Origin: Actinomycetota bacterium
GTDB lineage: Bacteria; Actinomycetota; Thermoleophilia; Miltoncostaeales; Miltoncostaeaceae
Direction: 5' to 3'
Length of the DNA stretch: 64,000 nucleotides
Assembly (NCBI GenBank): GCA_963169235.1
Contig: CAUJCX010000055.1
Span: 1-64,000 of the forward strand
Shown here piece after piece: positions 16,942-26,068 of the stretch. A program made the position numbers and the translations under genes. How positions within the stretch are numbered: the first letter of the stretch is position 1; each line of letters starts with the position of its first letter. The notes under the pieces are model-generated. The model had not been told where the DNA came from, ran no database searches, and saw only the letters and a list, made by a program, of their open reading frames with translations.

Positions 16942-17765
16942 CCGGGGGGTCCCTCACCGCGCCCAGCCGCGTGGCCATGCTGTGGGTGGAGGGTCCCGAT
17001 GCCGCCACGTTCCTGCACGGCCTGCTGTCGCACGACATCGCGGGCATGGCGCCCGGCGACACCCGCCCCGCGCTGCTTCTGGACGAGCGCGGCCGGATCC
17101 AGGCGGACATGCGGGTGGTGCGGGACGCCGCCGACGCGTTCACGCTGCTGATGGACCCCGCCCGCGCCGACGACGTCGCCGCGACGTTCGCGCGCCTTCA
17201 CTTCTCGGAGGACCTCGACGTGCTGGGGCCTGACGAGGCCGCCGGCGTCATCGTGGACGACCGGGGCCGCGTAGCGGGTGCCGACCTGGTGGTGCCGGGC
17301 CTCGTGCCGGGCACGTGGGAGGCCGTGGGCGACGCGGTCACGGTGGCGGACGCGTCCGGCGACGCCGGCCCGGACGCGTGGAACGCCCGGCGCGTGGCCG
17401 CCGGGGTGCCCCTGGTGGGCACCGACACCGGCGACCGGACGCTGGTGCAGGAGGCGGGCCTCGAGGGCTCGCACGTCAGCTTCACGAAGGGCTGCTACCT
17501 GGGGCAGGAGACCGTGTCGCGGGCCCAGCACCGCGGCGGCGTGCGCAAGGTGCTGCGCGCCGTGGTGGGCGACGGTCCGATCGAGGCGGGCGCGGCCGTG
17601 ACGCACGATGGCAAGGACGTCGGCAGCGTGACGTCGGTGGCCGACGTGCCCGGCCACGGGTGGGTGGGCCTGGCCATCATCCGCACCGACGCCGCTCCCG
17701 GCACGCGCGTGCGCGCGGGCGACGTGGACGCCGTCGTCCGCGCGGTCCCCCTCACCGCCGCATAG
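16938..17765 (+). CDS. ygfZ: YgfZ/GcvT-family folate-binding iron-sulfur protein
   Basis: 275 residues. The aminomethyltransferase-like fold is shown by AMLWVEGPDAATFLHGLLSHDI and LLLDERGRIQADMRV; the diagnostic YgfZ motif is KGCYLGQETVSR near residues 188-199, which holds the conserved Cys. YgfZ proteins use folate to support assembly or repair of some iron-sulfur enzymes. The GTG start overlaps the upstream LON gene stop by 4 nt. Convergent with the 100-residue gene below. Confidence 0.93.
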   Translation: MTGGSLTAPSRVAMLWVEGPDAATFLHGLLSHDIAGMAPGDTRPALLLDERGRIQADMRVVRDAADAFTLLMDPARADDVAATFARLHFSEDLDVLGPDEAAGVIVDDRGRVAGADLVVPGLVPGTWEAVGDAVTVADASGDAGPDAWNARRVAAGVPLVGTDTGDRTLVQEAGLEGSHVSFTKGCYLGQETVSRAQHRGGVRKVLRAVVGDGPIEAGAAVTHDGKDVGSVTSVADVPGHGWVGLAIIRTDAAPGTRVRAGDVDAVVRAVPLTAA

Positions 17766-17797
17766 GTGCCGGAGCGATCCGGGACCCGCCGGCGGCC

Positions 17798-18100
17798 TCA
17801 GGCGAAGACGATCTCGTTCTCGAACTCCTGCGCCTCGATGCGCTTGACGATGCGCTCGAACGCCAGCTCGTGCAGCACCGGCTCCAGCACGTCGTACGGC
17901 GCGTCGGGCGCCTCGGGGTTGCGGGCCGCCACCGAGATGCGCCCCACGAAGCACGTCTTGCGGCTGACCACCTCGCCGTCGCGCCGCACGTTGACCGGGA
18001 ACCCCCACAGCATCGGGGCGCCCTCGCCGATGAGCGACGTGCGCGCCGGCTCGGCGTCCAGCTCGTAGTCCACCCCGTCCACGTTCACCGTCTCGCTCAC
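17798..18100 (-). CDS. Unknown 100-residue protein after gamma-glutamyltransferase
   Basis: Starts at GTG 18100, overlapping the gamma-glutamyltransferase stop by 4 nt. No family recognised. The sequence has a strand-rich first half (VNVDGVDYELDAE, LWGFPVNVRRDGEVV, KTCFVGRISVAAR) and a helical, acidic end. No signal, membrane segment or metal motif. As the last gene of parA - ftsZ - ggt - this, it may be expressed with the division genes, but nothing ties it to them functionally. Confidence 0.7.
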   Translation of the reverse strand: MSETVNVDGVDYELDAEPARTSLIGEGAPMLWGFPVNVRRDGEVVSRKTCFVGRISVAARNPEAPDAPYDVLEPVLHELAFERIVKRIEAQEFENEIVFA

Positions 18101-19650
18101 AGCTCGACGACCTCCCCGGATCGCGTTGTGCCGAACGCCCCGCCACCACGGCGGGGATCGCCGGCGCCCGACAGCTCGTCGCCGTGGCGGGCCACGACGC
18201 TGACGCCGCCGAAGAACAGGTTCATCCCGTCCCAGCGCCGCAGTGCATGCCCCGCGCGCCCGAGCTCGGCGCAGAGATCGGAGGATATGCCACCCTCGAC
18301 GTCGAGGCCCCCGCCCTCCGGGTGCACGCGGGCCCGGCGCACCGCGGCGCCCGCGTCGAGGCCCTGGTCGACGAGCGACACGACGGTCTGCGTGATGGCC
18401 GACCGCAGCCGGTTGGACCCCGCCGCCCCCACCGCGATGGCGGGCACGCCGTCGCGCTCGACGATGGTGGGCGCCATCATCGACGTCAGCCGCGATCCCG
18501 GCCGGCCCGTGCCGAACCCGTCCGGGTTGAGGTCCTCCTCGCCCAGCATGTTGTTCAGCAGCACGCCGGTGCCCGGCACCATGACGCCCGACCCGGCGCC
18601 GTTGCTGCTGGACAGGCTCACCATCGCGCCCGCGGCGTCCACCACGCTGATGTGCGTGGTCGACCCGGCGGGCTTGCGGGTCTCGGGCAACGCGGCCTGC
18701 GCGGTGCGGCGCAGCGCACGCCAGTGGTCGCGCGGCAGGTCGCGGTGCAGGTCGTGGAAGAACGCGTCGTCGCGCATGCCGTTGGCCACCTCCCCCGCCC
18801 ACGCGACGGCGCGGTAGTACTGGGCATCGGTGTGCGGCGGCGGATGCTCGTCCAGCGCGGCCAGGGCCGCCGCGATCAGCAGGCCGCCGGCCGACGGGGG
18901 CGGGTTGCTGACCAGCGACCGGCCGCGGAAGCGCGTCTCGAGCGGCCGCCGCCGCTCCACCCGGTACGCCTCCAGATCGGCGTGGCGCACCCGGCCGCCG
19001 GTGGCGGCCTGGTGGGCCACGATGGCCTCGGCCAGCCATCCGCCGGGGTGCATGCACGTCGCCCCGTCGGCCCCGATGCGCTCGAGCGTGGCCGCCAGGT
19101 CGGCGAAGACCAGCCGCTCCCCGGCGCCCACGAGGGTCCCGCCGGGCCCGTAGACGGCGGCCGCGGCCGGCGTGTGCATCAGCATCTCGCCCAGGATCTC
19201 GTGCAGGTACGCCACGGGCGCCGACACCTCCACGCCGGCGCGGGCCAGCGCGACGGCGGGCTCCACCAGCCGGGTGAGCGGCAGTGCTCCGTGGGCGGCG
19301 GCCGCGGCGCTGAGGCCCTGGACCATGCCGGGCACCGCGACGGACGCCGGCCCGATGTGGAACACCTGGTCGGCTCCCCCGAACGGCACGGTGAACGCGT
19401 GCAGCATGTCGGGGCGCAGCGGGGGCGTGGCCGGGTCGAGGCCGGGCACCGCCACGAAGAAGTCCCACAGCTCGGGGGCGCCCGCGGGGGGCGCGTACAG
19501 CAGGAAGCCGCCGGCACCCGGTCCGGTCAGCGCGCTCTCCGCGACGGCGGCGGCGAACGCGGCGGCGACGGCGGCGTCCACGGCGTTGCCTCCGTCCGCC
19601 AGCACCTCGGCCCCCGCCCGCGCGGTTGCGGGGTGGCCGGCCGCGACCAC
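18097..19650 (-). CDS. ggt: Gamma-glutamyltransferase (Ntn hydrolase)
   Basis: About 517 residues. Seen: AGGHP-like start, EVLADGGNAVDAAVAAAF, LTGPGAGGFLLY, NPPPSAGGLLIAAAL, and the autocleavage and catalytic Thr in GSTTHISVVDAAGAMVSL, then SLSSSNGAGSGVMV. The family cleaves gamma-glutamyl bonds of glutathione or similar compounds and self-processes into two chains. No signal peptide is visible with the GTG start at 19650, so a cytosolic form is possible. The start is uncertain because the open frame runs into ftsZ; the ftsZ stop is 24 nt downstream of this GTG on the coding strand, so the genes overlap. Confidence 0.88.
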   Translation of the reverse strand: MVAAGHPATARAGAEVLADGGNAVDAAVAAAFAAAVAESALTGPGAGGFLLYAPPAGAPELWDFFVAVPGLDPATPPLRPDMLHAFTVPFGGADQVFHIGPASVAVPGMVQGLSAAAAAHGALPLTRLVEPAVALARAGVEVSAPVAYLHEILGEMLMHTPAAAAVYGPGGTLVGAGERLVFADLAATLERIGADGATCMHPGGWLAEAIVAHQAATGGRVRHADLEAYRVERRRPLETRFRGRSLVSNPPPSAGGLLIAAALAALDEHPPPHTDAQYYRAVAWAGEVANGMRDDAFFHDLHRDLPRDHWRALRRTAQAALPETRKPAGSTTHISVVDAAGAMVSLSSSNGAGSGVMVPGTGVLLNNMLGEEDLNPDGFGTGRPGSRLTSMMAPTIVERDGVPAIAVGAAGSNRLRSAITQTVVSLVDQGLDAGAAVRRARVHPEGGGLDVEGGISSDLCAELGRAGHALRRWDGMNLFFGGVSVVARHGDELSGAGDPRRGGGAFGTTRSGEVVEL

Positions 19651-19673
19651 CCCGGCCAGGTCACGCCGCGTGG

Positions 19674-20933
19674 CTAGCTCCGCCCGCCCGGGTGCGACGC
19701 GACGTCGCCCTGCGTGAACACGTTGGGGCCCGTCACCGGTGCCGCGCCGCGCGGCCCGTGCGCCGACGACGGCGGCGCCGACGCCAGCCGCGGCACCTGG
19801 CGCACGCCTCGGGACGTGGGGATCTCCTGCGCCTGCGGCGCCTCGGCGGGCTGCGCGCGCGTGCCCGTGAAGTTGGCCGCCACCACGGTGACCCACACCT
19901 GCCCGGTGAGCTCCGGGTCGATGCTGGCGCCGAAGATGATGTTGGCGTCCGCGTCGGCGGCCTCCGCCACCACGTTCGCGGCCTCCGACACCTCCATCAG
20001 CGACAGGTCGGGACCGCCGGTGATGCCGATCAACACGCCCTTGGCGCCGTCGATGGGGGTCTCGAGCAGCGGGGACGAGATGGCGCCGCGCGCCGCGTCG
20101 ACCGCGCGGTTGCCGCCCCCCGAGTAGCCGATGCCCAGCAGCGCCGTGCCCGCCCCGCGGATGACGGTGCGCACGTCCGCGAAGTCCAGGTTGATGAGCC
20201 CGGGAAGCGTGATGATGTCGCAGATGCCCTGCACGCCCTGGCGCAGCAGGTCGTCGCAGACGCGAAACGCGTCCACCATGCTGGTGCCGCGCTCGAGCAC
20301 CGCCATCAGGCGGTCGTTGGGGACCACGATGACGGTGTCGGCCGCGTCGTGGAGCTTCTTCAGGCCCTCGTCGGCGACGCGGGTGCGCTTGCCGCCCTCG
20401 AACGCGAACGGGCGGGTGACCACGGCCACGGTGAGGGCGCCCAGCTCACGCGCGATCTTGGCGACGCCCGGCGCGCCGCCGGTGCCCATGCCACCGCCCT
20501 CGCCTGCCGCGATGAACACCAGGTCGCTGCCGCGCAGGGCCTGGCGCAGGGCGTCCTCGCTCTCGCGCACGGCCTGCTCGCCCTTGGCGGGGTCGCCGCC
20601 CGTGCCGAGGCCGCGGGTGAGCTCGCGCCCCACCGGCACCCGTACGGCGGCCTCGCTGGCGTCGAGCGCCTGCTGGTCGGTGTTGACGGCCACGAAGTCG
20701 ACGCCGCGGATGCCGGCCTCCACCATGCGGTCGACGGCGTTGCAGCCGGCCCCGCCCACCCCCACCACGCGGATGGTGGCCGCGTAGTCGGGCTGCGCGC
20801 GGGGATGACGCGGGTCCTCGATGAGCTCCTGCGGGGGGCGCGGGGCCGACGAGATGGCCTCGGTGTTGCGGAAGAGCTCCGACAGGGGCCCCTCGCGGAG
20901 GCTCGCGCGGGTGGGTCGCTGGGGCGACGTCAT
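19674..20933 (-). CDS. ftsZ: FtsZ-family tubulin-like GTPase (divergent)
   Basis: 419 residues. GTP-binding N-domain with GVGGAGCNAVDRMV, the tubulin signature (near 144-154) reading AGEGGGMGTGGAP where canonical FtsZ has AGMGGGTGTGAAP, and an intact T7 synergy loop NLDFADVRTVI. So polymer GTPase activity is expected, with altered nucleotide contacts. A 50-residue N-extension precedes the fold. The C-terminus ends in a Pro/Ala linker and lacks the usual D-[IV]-P-x-F-L-R-type peptide that binds FtsA, SepF or ZipA. No dcw gene is near; instead it overlaps parA by 4 nt. It may be the cell's FtsZ or a second paralogue. Confidence 0.88.
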   Translation of the reverse strand: MTSPQRPTRASLREGPLSELFRNTEAISSAPRPPQELIEDPRHPRAQPDYAATIRVVGVGGAGCNAVDRMVEAGIRGVDFVAVNTDQQALDASEAAVRVPVGRELTRGLGTGGDPAKGEQAVRESEDALRQALRGSDLVFIAAGEGGGMGTGGAPGVAKIARELGALTVAVVTRPFAFEGGKRTRVADEGLKKLHDAADTVIVVPNDRLMAVLERGTSMVDAFRVCDDLLRQGVQGICDIITLPGLINLDFADVRTVIRGAGTALLGIGYSGGGNRAVDAARGAISSPLLETPIDGAKGVLIGITGGPDLSLMEVSEAANVVAEAADADANIIFGASIDPELTGQVWVTVVAANFTGTRAQPAEAPQAQEIPTSRGVRQVPRLASAPPSSAHGPRGAAPVTGPNVFTQGDVASHPGGRS

Positions 20934-21721
20934 GCGGCCACCTCGCTGGCGAGGGGGAGCCCCTCGCGCGCCGCCACCTCGCGGGCCAGCGCCCGGTACC
21001 AGCGCGCCGCCTGGCCGGTGGGGTCGTAGGACATCACGCTCTGGCCCCGCACGGGGGCCTCCGCGAACCTGATGGTCTTGCCGATGCGCACGTCGTACAC
21101 CACGTCTCCGAAGCTCTGCACCAGTAGGTCCACGGCCTCCCGCCCGTGGACGGTGCGGCCGTCGTACATGGTGGGGATGATCCCCCGGATGGTGATGTCC
21201 GGGTTGAGGTTCTCCCGCACCTGCTCGATCGTGCCCTGCAGCTGGGCGAGCCCGCGCAGCGACAGGTATTCACACTGCACGGGAACGATGACACCGTGCG
21301 CGGCTGTCATCGCGTTGATCGTCAGCAGCCCCAGCGACGGGGGCGTGTCGAGCAGGATGAGGTCGTACTCGTCGCGCAGGGGGCGGAGCGCGCGGTCGAG
21401 CGCCCGCTCGCGGCCGATGGTGGCCGACAGCGCCAGCTCGGCACCGGCCAGCTCGATGCCCGCCGGCGCGACGTCGATCTCGCATGGATGGATGATGTCG
21501 CGCATCGCGGCCCGGCCCACCAGCACGTCGTACATGGTGCCCTCGAGGCGTTCCACGTCGATGCCCTGGCTCATGGCGAGGTTGCTCTGCGGGTCGAGGT
21601 CGACCGCGAGCACGCGCAGGCCCTTGGCGGCCAGGGCGACCCCCAGGTTGACGGTCGTCGTGGTCTTCGCGACGCCACCCTTCTGGTTGGCGAGCGCGAG
21701 CACGCGGGCCTCACGGGACAT
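20930..21721 (-). CDS. ParA/Soj-type ATPase
   Basis: 263 residues with deviant Walker A KGGVAKTTTT (near 13-22), DLDPQSNLAMSQG, and Walker B LILLDTPPSLGLLT. Soj-type ParA proteins position DNA or protein cargo through ATP-dependent surface binding. No ParB or parS partner is adjacent; the gene instead overlaps the FtsZ-family gene by 4 nt, so the pair probably acts together, perhaps in placing the Z-ring or segregating DNA during division. It lacks the MinD membrane-targeting tail. The C-terminal residues are Ala-rich without an amphipathic helix. Confidence 0.88.
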   Translation of the reverse strand: MSREARVLALANQKGGVAKTTTTVNLGVALAAKGLRVLAVDLDPQSNLAMSQGIDVERLEGTMYDVLVGRAAMRDIIHPCEIDVAPAGIELAGAELALSATIGRERALDRALRPLRDEYDLILLDTPPSLGLLTINAMTAAHGVIVPVQCEYLSLRGLAQLQGTIEQVRENLNPDITIRGIIPTMYDGRTVHGREAVDLLVQSFGDVVYDVRIGKTIRFAEAPVRGQSVMSYDPTGQAARWYRALAREVAAREGLPLASEVAA

Positions 21722-21793
21722 GTTCTCTCGCAGACGTCGTGCGATGGACGGGTTCGGGACGAGGTTCGCCGCCCGGGGCCCGAGTCCTGCCCG

Positions 21794-22762
21794 TCAGCGC
21801 GCCGGGGCCGGCAGCACGTCCCGCAGCCGCACGGGCGTGGGCAGGTAGCCCGCGTCGCGGGCCGCGTCGATGAGCTTCTGCGTGCCCGCCGCGTTGACCT
21901 CGGTGGTGGGCACGTTGGCGGCGATGCCGGTGCGCAGCACCGAGTCGGGCAGCGACGACTTGACGGCGGCGTTGAACGCGGTGGCCACCGCCGCGGGGTC
22001 GCGCGAGGCCGCCACGGCCTGCTCGTTGGCCCTGATCAACTGCTTCACCACGTCCGGGTGGCGACGGGCGTACTCGGTGCGCACCACCAGCACGGTGGAG
22101 GGGTAGCGGCCGTCGCCCATCACCTTGTCGGCGGGCATCACGACGGTCGCGAGCCCCTTGGAGACCAGGGCCGAGCACCACGGTTCGGGGCACAGCGCGG
22201 CGTCCAGCGCCCCCCGCTCGAACGCGGTGCGCAGGTCGGCGTTGCGCACCCGCACGGTGGGCACCTGCGCGTCGCGGCCGCCGCGCAGGCCGGCACGCGC
22301 GAGCTCCCACTGCAGCGACATGTCCTGGGTGTTGCCGTAGCCGGGGAACGCGACGCGATGCCCGGCCAGGTCGTTCACGCTGCGGATGCCCGACCCCGTG
22401 CGCGCCACCAGCAGCGCCCCGCCCTCGTTGGCCCCGGCGATCACGGTGATCTGGCCGGGGGCGCGGCTGGCTGCGGTGATCACCGGCCCCATGCCCAGGT
22501 AGCCCGCGTCGAGAGAGCCCGACAGCAGGGCGCTGACCTCCTCGGTGCCGGTGGTGAACTTGGTGGGCGTCACCCGCATGCCCGGGATGTCGCGCTCGAA
22601 GATGCCCTGGTCGATGCCCACCAGCGCGGCGGCGTTGGTGATGTTGGCCAGGTAGCCGATGCGCAGCTCGTGCGCGTCGCCGTCGCCGCCCCCGCACCCC
22701 GCCAACGACAGCGCGGCCACGACGGCGGCCACGGCACCGGCGACGCTACTGCGGAACCGCAA
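21794..22762 (-). CDS. ABC transporter substrate-binding lipoprotein (NitT/TauT, SsuA-like)
   Basis: 322 residues. Type II lipoprotein signal with LSLAGC, then the LRIGYLANITNAAALVGID start, LSGSLDAGYLGMGPV, and PGYGNTQDMSLQWEL block of the SsuA/TauA/NrtA group that captures sulfonates, taurine, nitrate or thiamine precursors. The TTG start overlaps the permease stop by 17 nt. Last gene of the ATPase - permease - binding-protein operon. The true substrate cannot be read; no monooxygenase or assimilation gene is adjacent. Confidence 0.9.
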   Translation of the reverse strand: MRFRSSVAGAVAAVVAALSLAGCGGGDGDAHELRIGYLANITNAAALVGIDQGIFERDIPGMRVTPTKFTTGTEEVSALLSGSLDAGYLGMGPVITAASRAPGQITVIAGANEGGALLVARTGSGIRSVNDLAGHRVAFPGYGNTQDMSLQWELARAGLRGGRDAQVPTVRVRNADLRTAFERGALDAALCPEPWCSALVSKGLATVVMPADKVMGDGRYPSTVLVVRTEYARRHPDVVKQLIRANEQAVAASRDPAAVATAFNAAVKSSLPDSVLRTGIAANVPTTEVNAAGTQKLIDAARDAGYLPTPVRLRDVLPAPAR

Positions 22763-23576
22763 GGCCCCACCGGGTGCGCACCATGCGCTCGAGGCGCGCG
22801 AACGCCACCTGCTCGATCACCACGCCGATCGCGGCGATCACCACGATCACGGCGATCACCAGCTGGATGTTGTTGAGCTCGCGGCCCTCCTCGAGCACCT
22901 GCCCGAGGCCCGGCGTGCCGCCCACGATCAGCTCGGCGGCCATCAGCGAGCGCCACGCGAACGCCCACGACAGCCGCAGGCCCGTGACCAGCGCGGGCAC
23001 GGTGGCGGGAAACACCAGCGTGCGGTGGAAGAACAGCCCGTGCGCGCCCAGCGCCCGGCCCGCCATGCGCAGCGTCGGCGATACCTGGTGCACGGCGCCG
23101 TACGTGGCCAGCAGCATGGGCTTGAACGTGCCGAACGCCGTGATGGCCAGCACCGCGGACGGCCCGAAGCCGAACCACAGGATGGCCAGCGGCAGGAACG
23201 CGATGGTGGGCACCGCCTGCAGGCCCGCCGCCAGCGGGCGTACGCCGTCCTCGAGGAACGGCCGCGCGGCGGTGGCGACGCCCAGCCCGACGGCCAGCAC
23301 GACGCCGATGAACCAGCCCTCCAGCAGGCGCACGAACGTGCTGACGATGGCGCCGGTGAGGTCGATGCGCTCGTCGCCGAACGCGGCGCGCAGCTCCTGC
23401 AGCACCGAGCCCGGGCTGGGCAGGCGGTACGGCGCCACCCACCCCATCTGCGCCACCAGCCACCAGATGAACGCCAGCGCGACGATGAGCCAGCTGCGCC
23501 GCACCAGCCACATCACGGTGGTGAGCGCGGCGTTGCCCGCGGCCTGGGACGCCGACGCCGGGGTGAGGTCGCTCAC
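22746..23576 (-). CDS. ABC transporter permease (NitT/TauT type)
   Basis: 276 residues with six predicted membrane helices and the EAA-type loop LRMAGRALGAHGLFFHRTLVFPATVPALVTGLR (in parts) typical of SsuC/TauC. Starts with ATG 23576, overlapping the ATPase gene by 4 nt. A 20-residue polar N-terminus precedes helix 1. Works with the two flanking genes. Confidence 0.92.
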   Translation of the reverse strand: MSDLTPASASQAAGNAALTTVMWLVRRSWLIVALAFIWWLVAQMGWVAPYRLPSPGSVLQELRAAFGDERIDLTGAIVSTFVRLLEGWFIGVVLAVGLGVATAARPFLEDGVRPLAAGLQAVPTIAFLPLAILWFGFGPSAVLAITAFGTFKPMLLATYGAVHQVSPTLRMAGRALGAHGLFFHRTLVFPATVPALVTGLRLSWAFAWRSLMAAELIVGGTPGLGQVLEEGRELNNIQLVIAVIVVIAAIGVVIEQVAFARLERMVRTRWGLAVPQ

Positions 23577-24415
23577 GCCACGCCGTCCATCGACGCCTCG
23601 CGCGCCGCGGCGCCGGTGTCGCGGGTGGCGGCCCGCATGCGCTCGAGCATGTCGTTGCGGATGGCGACCAGCCGGGGGTCGGACTCGGCCCGCGGGCGCT
23701 CCACGTCGATGTCGTAGCGCTGCACCACCCGCCCCGGGCTGGGCGACAGCAGGTAGACGGTGTCGGCCAGGAACGCCGCCTCCATCAGGTTGTGCGTCAC
23801 GAACACCACGGCGGGACGGGTCTCGAGGTAGATGCGCTGAAGCTCCTCGTGCAGCACCGTGCGCGTGCCCACGTCGAGCGCCGAGAACGGCTCGTCCATC
23901 AACAGCACGCGCGGATGCAGCACCAGCGCCCGGGCGATGGCGGCCCGCTGCCGCATGCCGCCCGACAGCTCGTGGGGCTGCTGACCGGCCACGGCCTCCA
24001 GACCCACCATGGCGAGGGCCTCCAGCGCCCGCCGGCGGCGCTCGTCACGCGGCACCCCGCGGGCCCGCAGTCCGTACTCCACGTTCTTGCCGACGCTCAG
24101 CCACGGCATCAGCGCGGGCTCCTGGAACACCATCGCGCGCCCGCCCGCGGCCCGGCGCCCGGCGGGACGGCCGGCGATGTCCTCACCGTCCAGCACGATG
24201 GTGCCGGTGTCGGGCGTCAGGAGGCCCGCGATCATCGACAACAGGGTGGACTTGCCGCATCCCGACGGCCCCACCAGCGAGACGAACTCCCCGGGTGCGA
24301 TGGCGAGGTCGGTGGTGTCGAGGGCCTTGCCGCCAGGGTAGGTCTTACTCACGCCGCGAATCTCGAGCGCGGGCGCGACCTCGGCGCTGGGGACGGGATC
24401 CGGCGGGTGATTCAT
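23573..24415 (-). CDS. ABC transporter ATPase (NitT/TauT type)
   Basis: 280 residues. Walker A GPSGCGKST (near 49-57), Q-loop VFQEPALMPWLSV, signature LSGGMRQRAAIARAL, Walker B VLLMDEPFSALD and H-loop VFVTHNL, all intact. The PWLSV after the Q-loop is typical of SsuB/TauB. First gene of the three-gene importer operon; the 85-nt gap upstream contains no operator I can name. Confidence 0.95.
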   Translation of the reverse strand: MNHPPDPVPSAEVAPALEIRGVSKTYPGGKALDTTDLAIAPGEFVSLVGPSGCGKSTLLSMIAGLLTPDTGTIVLDGEDIAGRPAGRRAAGGRAMVFQEPALMPWLSVGKNVEYGLRARGVPRDERRRRALEALAMVGLEAVAGQQPHELSGGMRQRAAIARALVLHPRVLLMDEPFSALDVGTRTVLHEELQRIYLETRPAVVFVTHNLMEAAFLADTVYLLSPSPGRVVQRYDIDVERPRAESDPRLVAIRNDMLERMRAATRDTGAAAREASMDGVA

Positions 24416-24500
24416 CGGCGGAGATGATAACAGCGATTAGCTGTGCTTAGGGCAGAGGGCCGGGGTACGGCCCCCTGCCAGGCGGGTGAGCGGGGTGCGG

Positions 24501-25313
24501 CTACCGGCTGTCCTTCACCCACGACGCCGACGGGTCGGTGACGAACGCCATGATCAGGAGCCCGATGAACGCCAGCGCGGCGATGACCGCCACGATGTTG
24601 ATGAGCACGTTCTTGCGCTTGAGACCCGAGCCGACGGTGGCCATGGTGATGCCCACGATCGCGATGATCGCCGACACCGCCAGGATCCACCAGCCGGGCT
24701 TGATCTCGATCTTGGAGTCCACGGGGAACAGGTCGCCGCCGCGCGCCCCGATGAGGAAGAACAGGTTCATCAGCAGCACCAGCGAGGCGCCCACGACGGC
24801 CACCACGCGGGCCCACGTCTGCGCGACGAAGAGGGCCAGCACCGCCGCCACCACGAAGCCGATGCCCACGATGAACGGACCGCTGCCCACGTCGTAGCCG
24901 GGCGGCGTGCCGCCCGCCATGCGGGTGGCGGCCTGCCCGATGGAGAACAGGGCGACGACGCCGGCCACGCCGATGATCGCGAAGCCCAGGCGCTGGATCG
25001 GCGTCGGCCCCGCGGACGCGGGCGCACCCGCCGACGCCGGCGCGGCGGTGGGGGGCGTGTCGGCCCACTGCGGCGCGGGCTGCACGCCCGCGTACGGGGC
25101 GTCGGCCGCGGGCGCGGGCTGCGGCGTCGCGGCTGCCTGCGCGGGGGCCGCGTCGGCCTGCTGCGCCGCCTGGCCCGCGGGCGGAGGGGCGCCCAGCGGC
25201 TCGCTGCGCGTCTCGTCGTTCTCGTTCACCCACTCGGTCCAGTCGCTGCCGTCCCAGTAGCGCAACCGGCCGGGGGCCGAGGGATCGTCGTACCAGCCTT
25301 CCGCAGTGCTCAT
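24501..25313 (-). CDS. DUF2510-domain multi-pass membrane protein
   Basis: 270 residues. Residues 6-28 are a DUF2510 motif (GWYDDPSAPGRLRYWDGSDW, then TEW), a short WW-like domain common in Actinobacteria. A long Ala/Pro linker (about 35-105) follows, then four predicted membrane helices to residue 262. The DUF2510 plus Pro-linker layout suggests an adaptor or scaffold at the membrane; no enzyme domain. Single gene between the importer and the two-component system. Supports an actinobacterial origin. Confidence 0.85.
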   Translation of the reverse strand: MSTAEGWYDDPSAPGRLRYWDGSDWTEWVNENDETRSEPLGAPPPAGQAAQQADAAPAQAAATPQPAPAADAPYAGVQPAPQWADTPPTAAPASAGAPASAGPTPIQRLGFAIIGVAGVVALFSIGQAATRMAGGTPPGYDVGSGPFIVGIGFVVAAVLALFVAQTWARVVAVVGASLVLLMNLFFLIGARGGDLFPVDSKIEIKPGWWILAVSAIIAIVGITMATVGSGLKRKNVLINIVAVIAALAFIGLLIMAFVTDPSASWVKDSR

Positions 25314-25396
25314 CGCCGTCTCGTCTTTCTCCGGTTGCGTGGTGTGACCGCGTCGACCGCCAGCCTACCCGGCCAACCGGACCGGCACCCGGCGCG

Positions 25397-26068
25397 TTAC
25401 GCCGGCGGCAGCTCGAGGCGGCGCTGCCCGGCCCATGCGGCAGCCTGCGAGCGGCGCTGGAAGCCGAGCTTGCGCAGCAGCTGGCTGACGTGGTTGCGGA
25501 CGGTCTTCTCGGACAGATGCAGCACCTCGCCGATGGCCCGGTTGGTGTAGCCCTCGGCGATCAGCGCCAGCATGCGGCGCTCGCGGTCGGTCAGCCCGGC
25601 CAGCTCGGCCTCGGCCTGCCGCGCCGACAGCTCGCGGAACTGGTTGAGGAGGGCGCCGGCGGCCCGCGGGTCGAGCGACGACTCGCCGGCGGCGGCGTCG
25701 CGGATGGCCTGGGTGAGGCGGTCGGAGTCGGCCTGCTTGAGCAGGTAGCCGCTGGCCCCCGCCATGACGGCGCCCACGATGGCCTCCTCGTCCTGGTACG
25801 AGGTCAGCATCACGACGCGCACCTCGGGGTGGTCGGCCTTGATGCGGCGGCACGCTTCGACGCCGCTGCCGTCGGGCAGGCGCACGTCCATCAGCACGAC
25901 GTCCGGCCGGGCCTGCCCCACCAGCGCAACGGCGTCGGCCACGGTGCCGGCCTCACCCACGACCCGGAAGCCCATCTGGCCCGCCAGGAGCGTCTTCAGG
26001 CCGATGCGGACCACGGCGTGGTCGTCGACCACGACGATGCGGATGGGATCGGCACTGGGACTCGTCAT
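25397..26068 (-). CDS. NarL/FixJ-type response regulator
   Basis: 223 residues. Receiver domain (9-125) with VVVDD, phospho-acceptor D61 in VVLMDVRLPDGSG, T/S89 and Lys in GYLLKQ. C-terminal LuxR-type helix-turn-helix LTDRERRMLALIAEGYTNRAIGEVLHLSEKTVRNHVS. DNA-binding partner of the kinase encoded directly upstream (4-nt overlap). Targets unknown. Confidence 0.95.
   Translation of the reverse strand: MTSPSADPIRIVVVDDHAVVRIGLKTLLAGQMGFRVVGEAGTVADAVALVGQARPDVVLMDVRLPDGSGVEACRRIKADHPEVRVVMLTSYQDEEAIVGAVMAGASGYLLKQADSDRLTQAIRDAAAGESSLDPRAAGALLNQFRELSARQAEAELAGLTDRERRMLALIAEGYTNRAIGEVLHLSEKTVRNHVSQLLRKLGFQRRSQAAAWAGQRRLELPPA

Noticed and set aside
24440-24475. Possible hairpin GGGCC/GGCCC after the DUF2510 gene
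   Set aside because: Only 5 bp with a long loop and no T-run; such short GC stems are expected by chance here.
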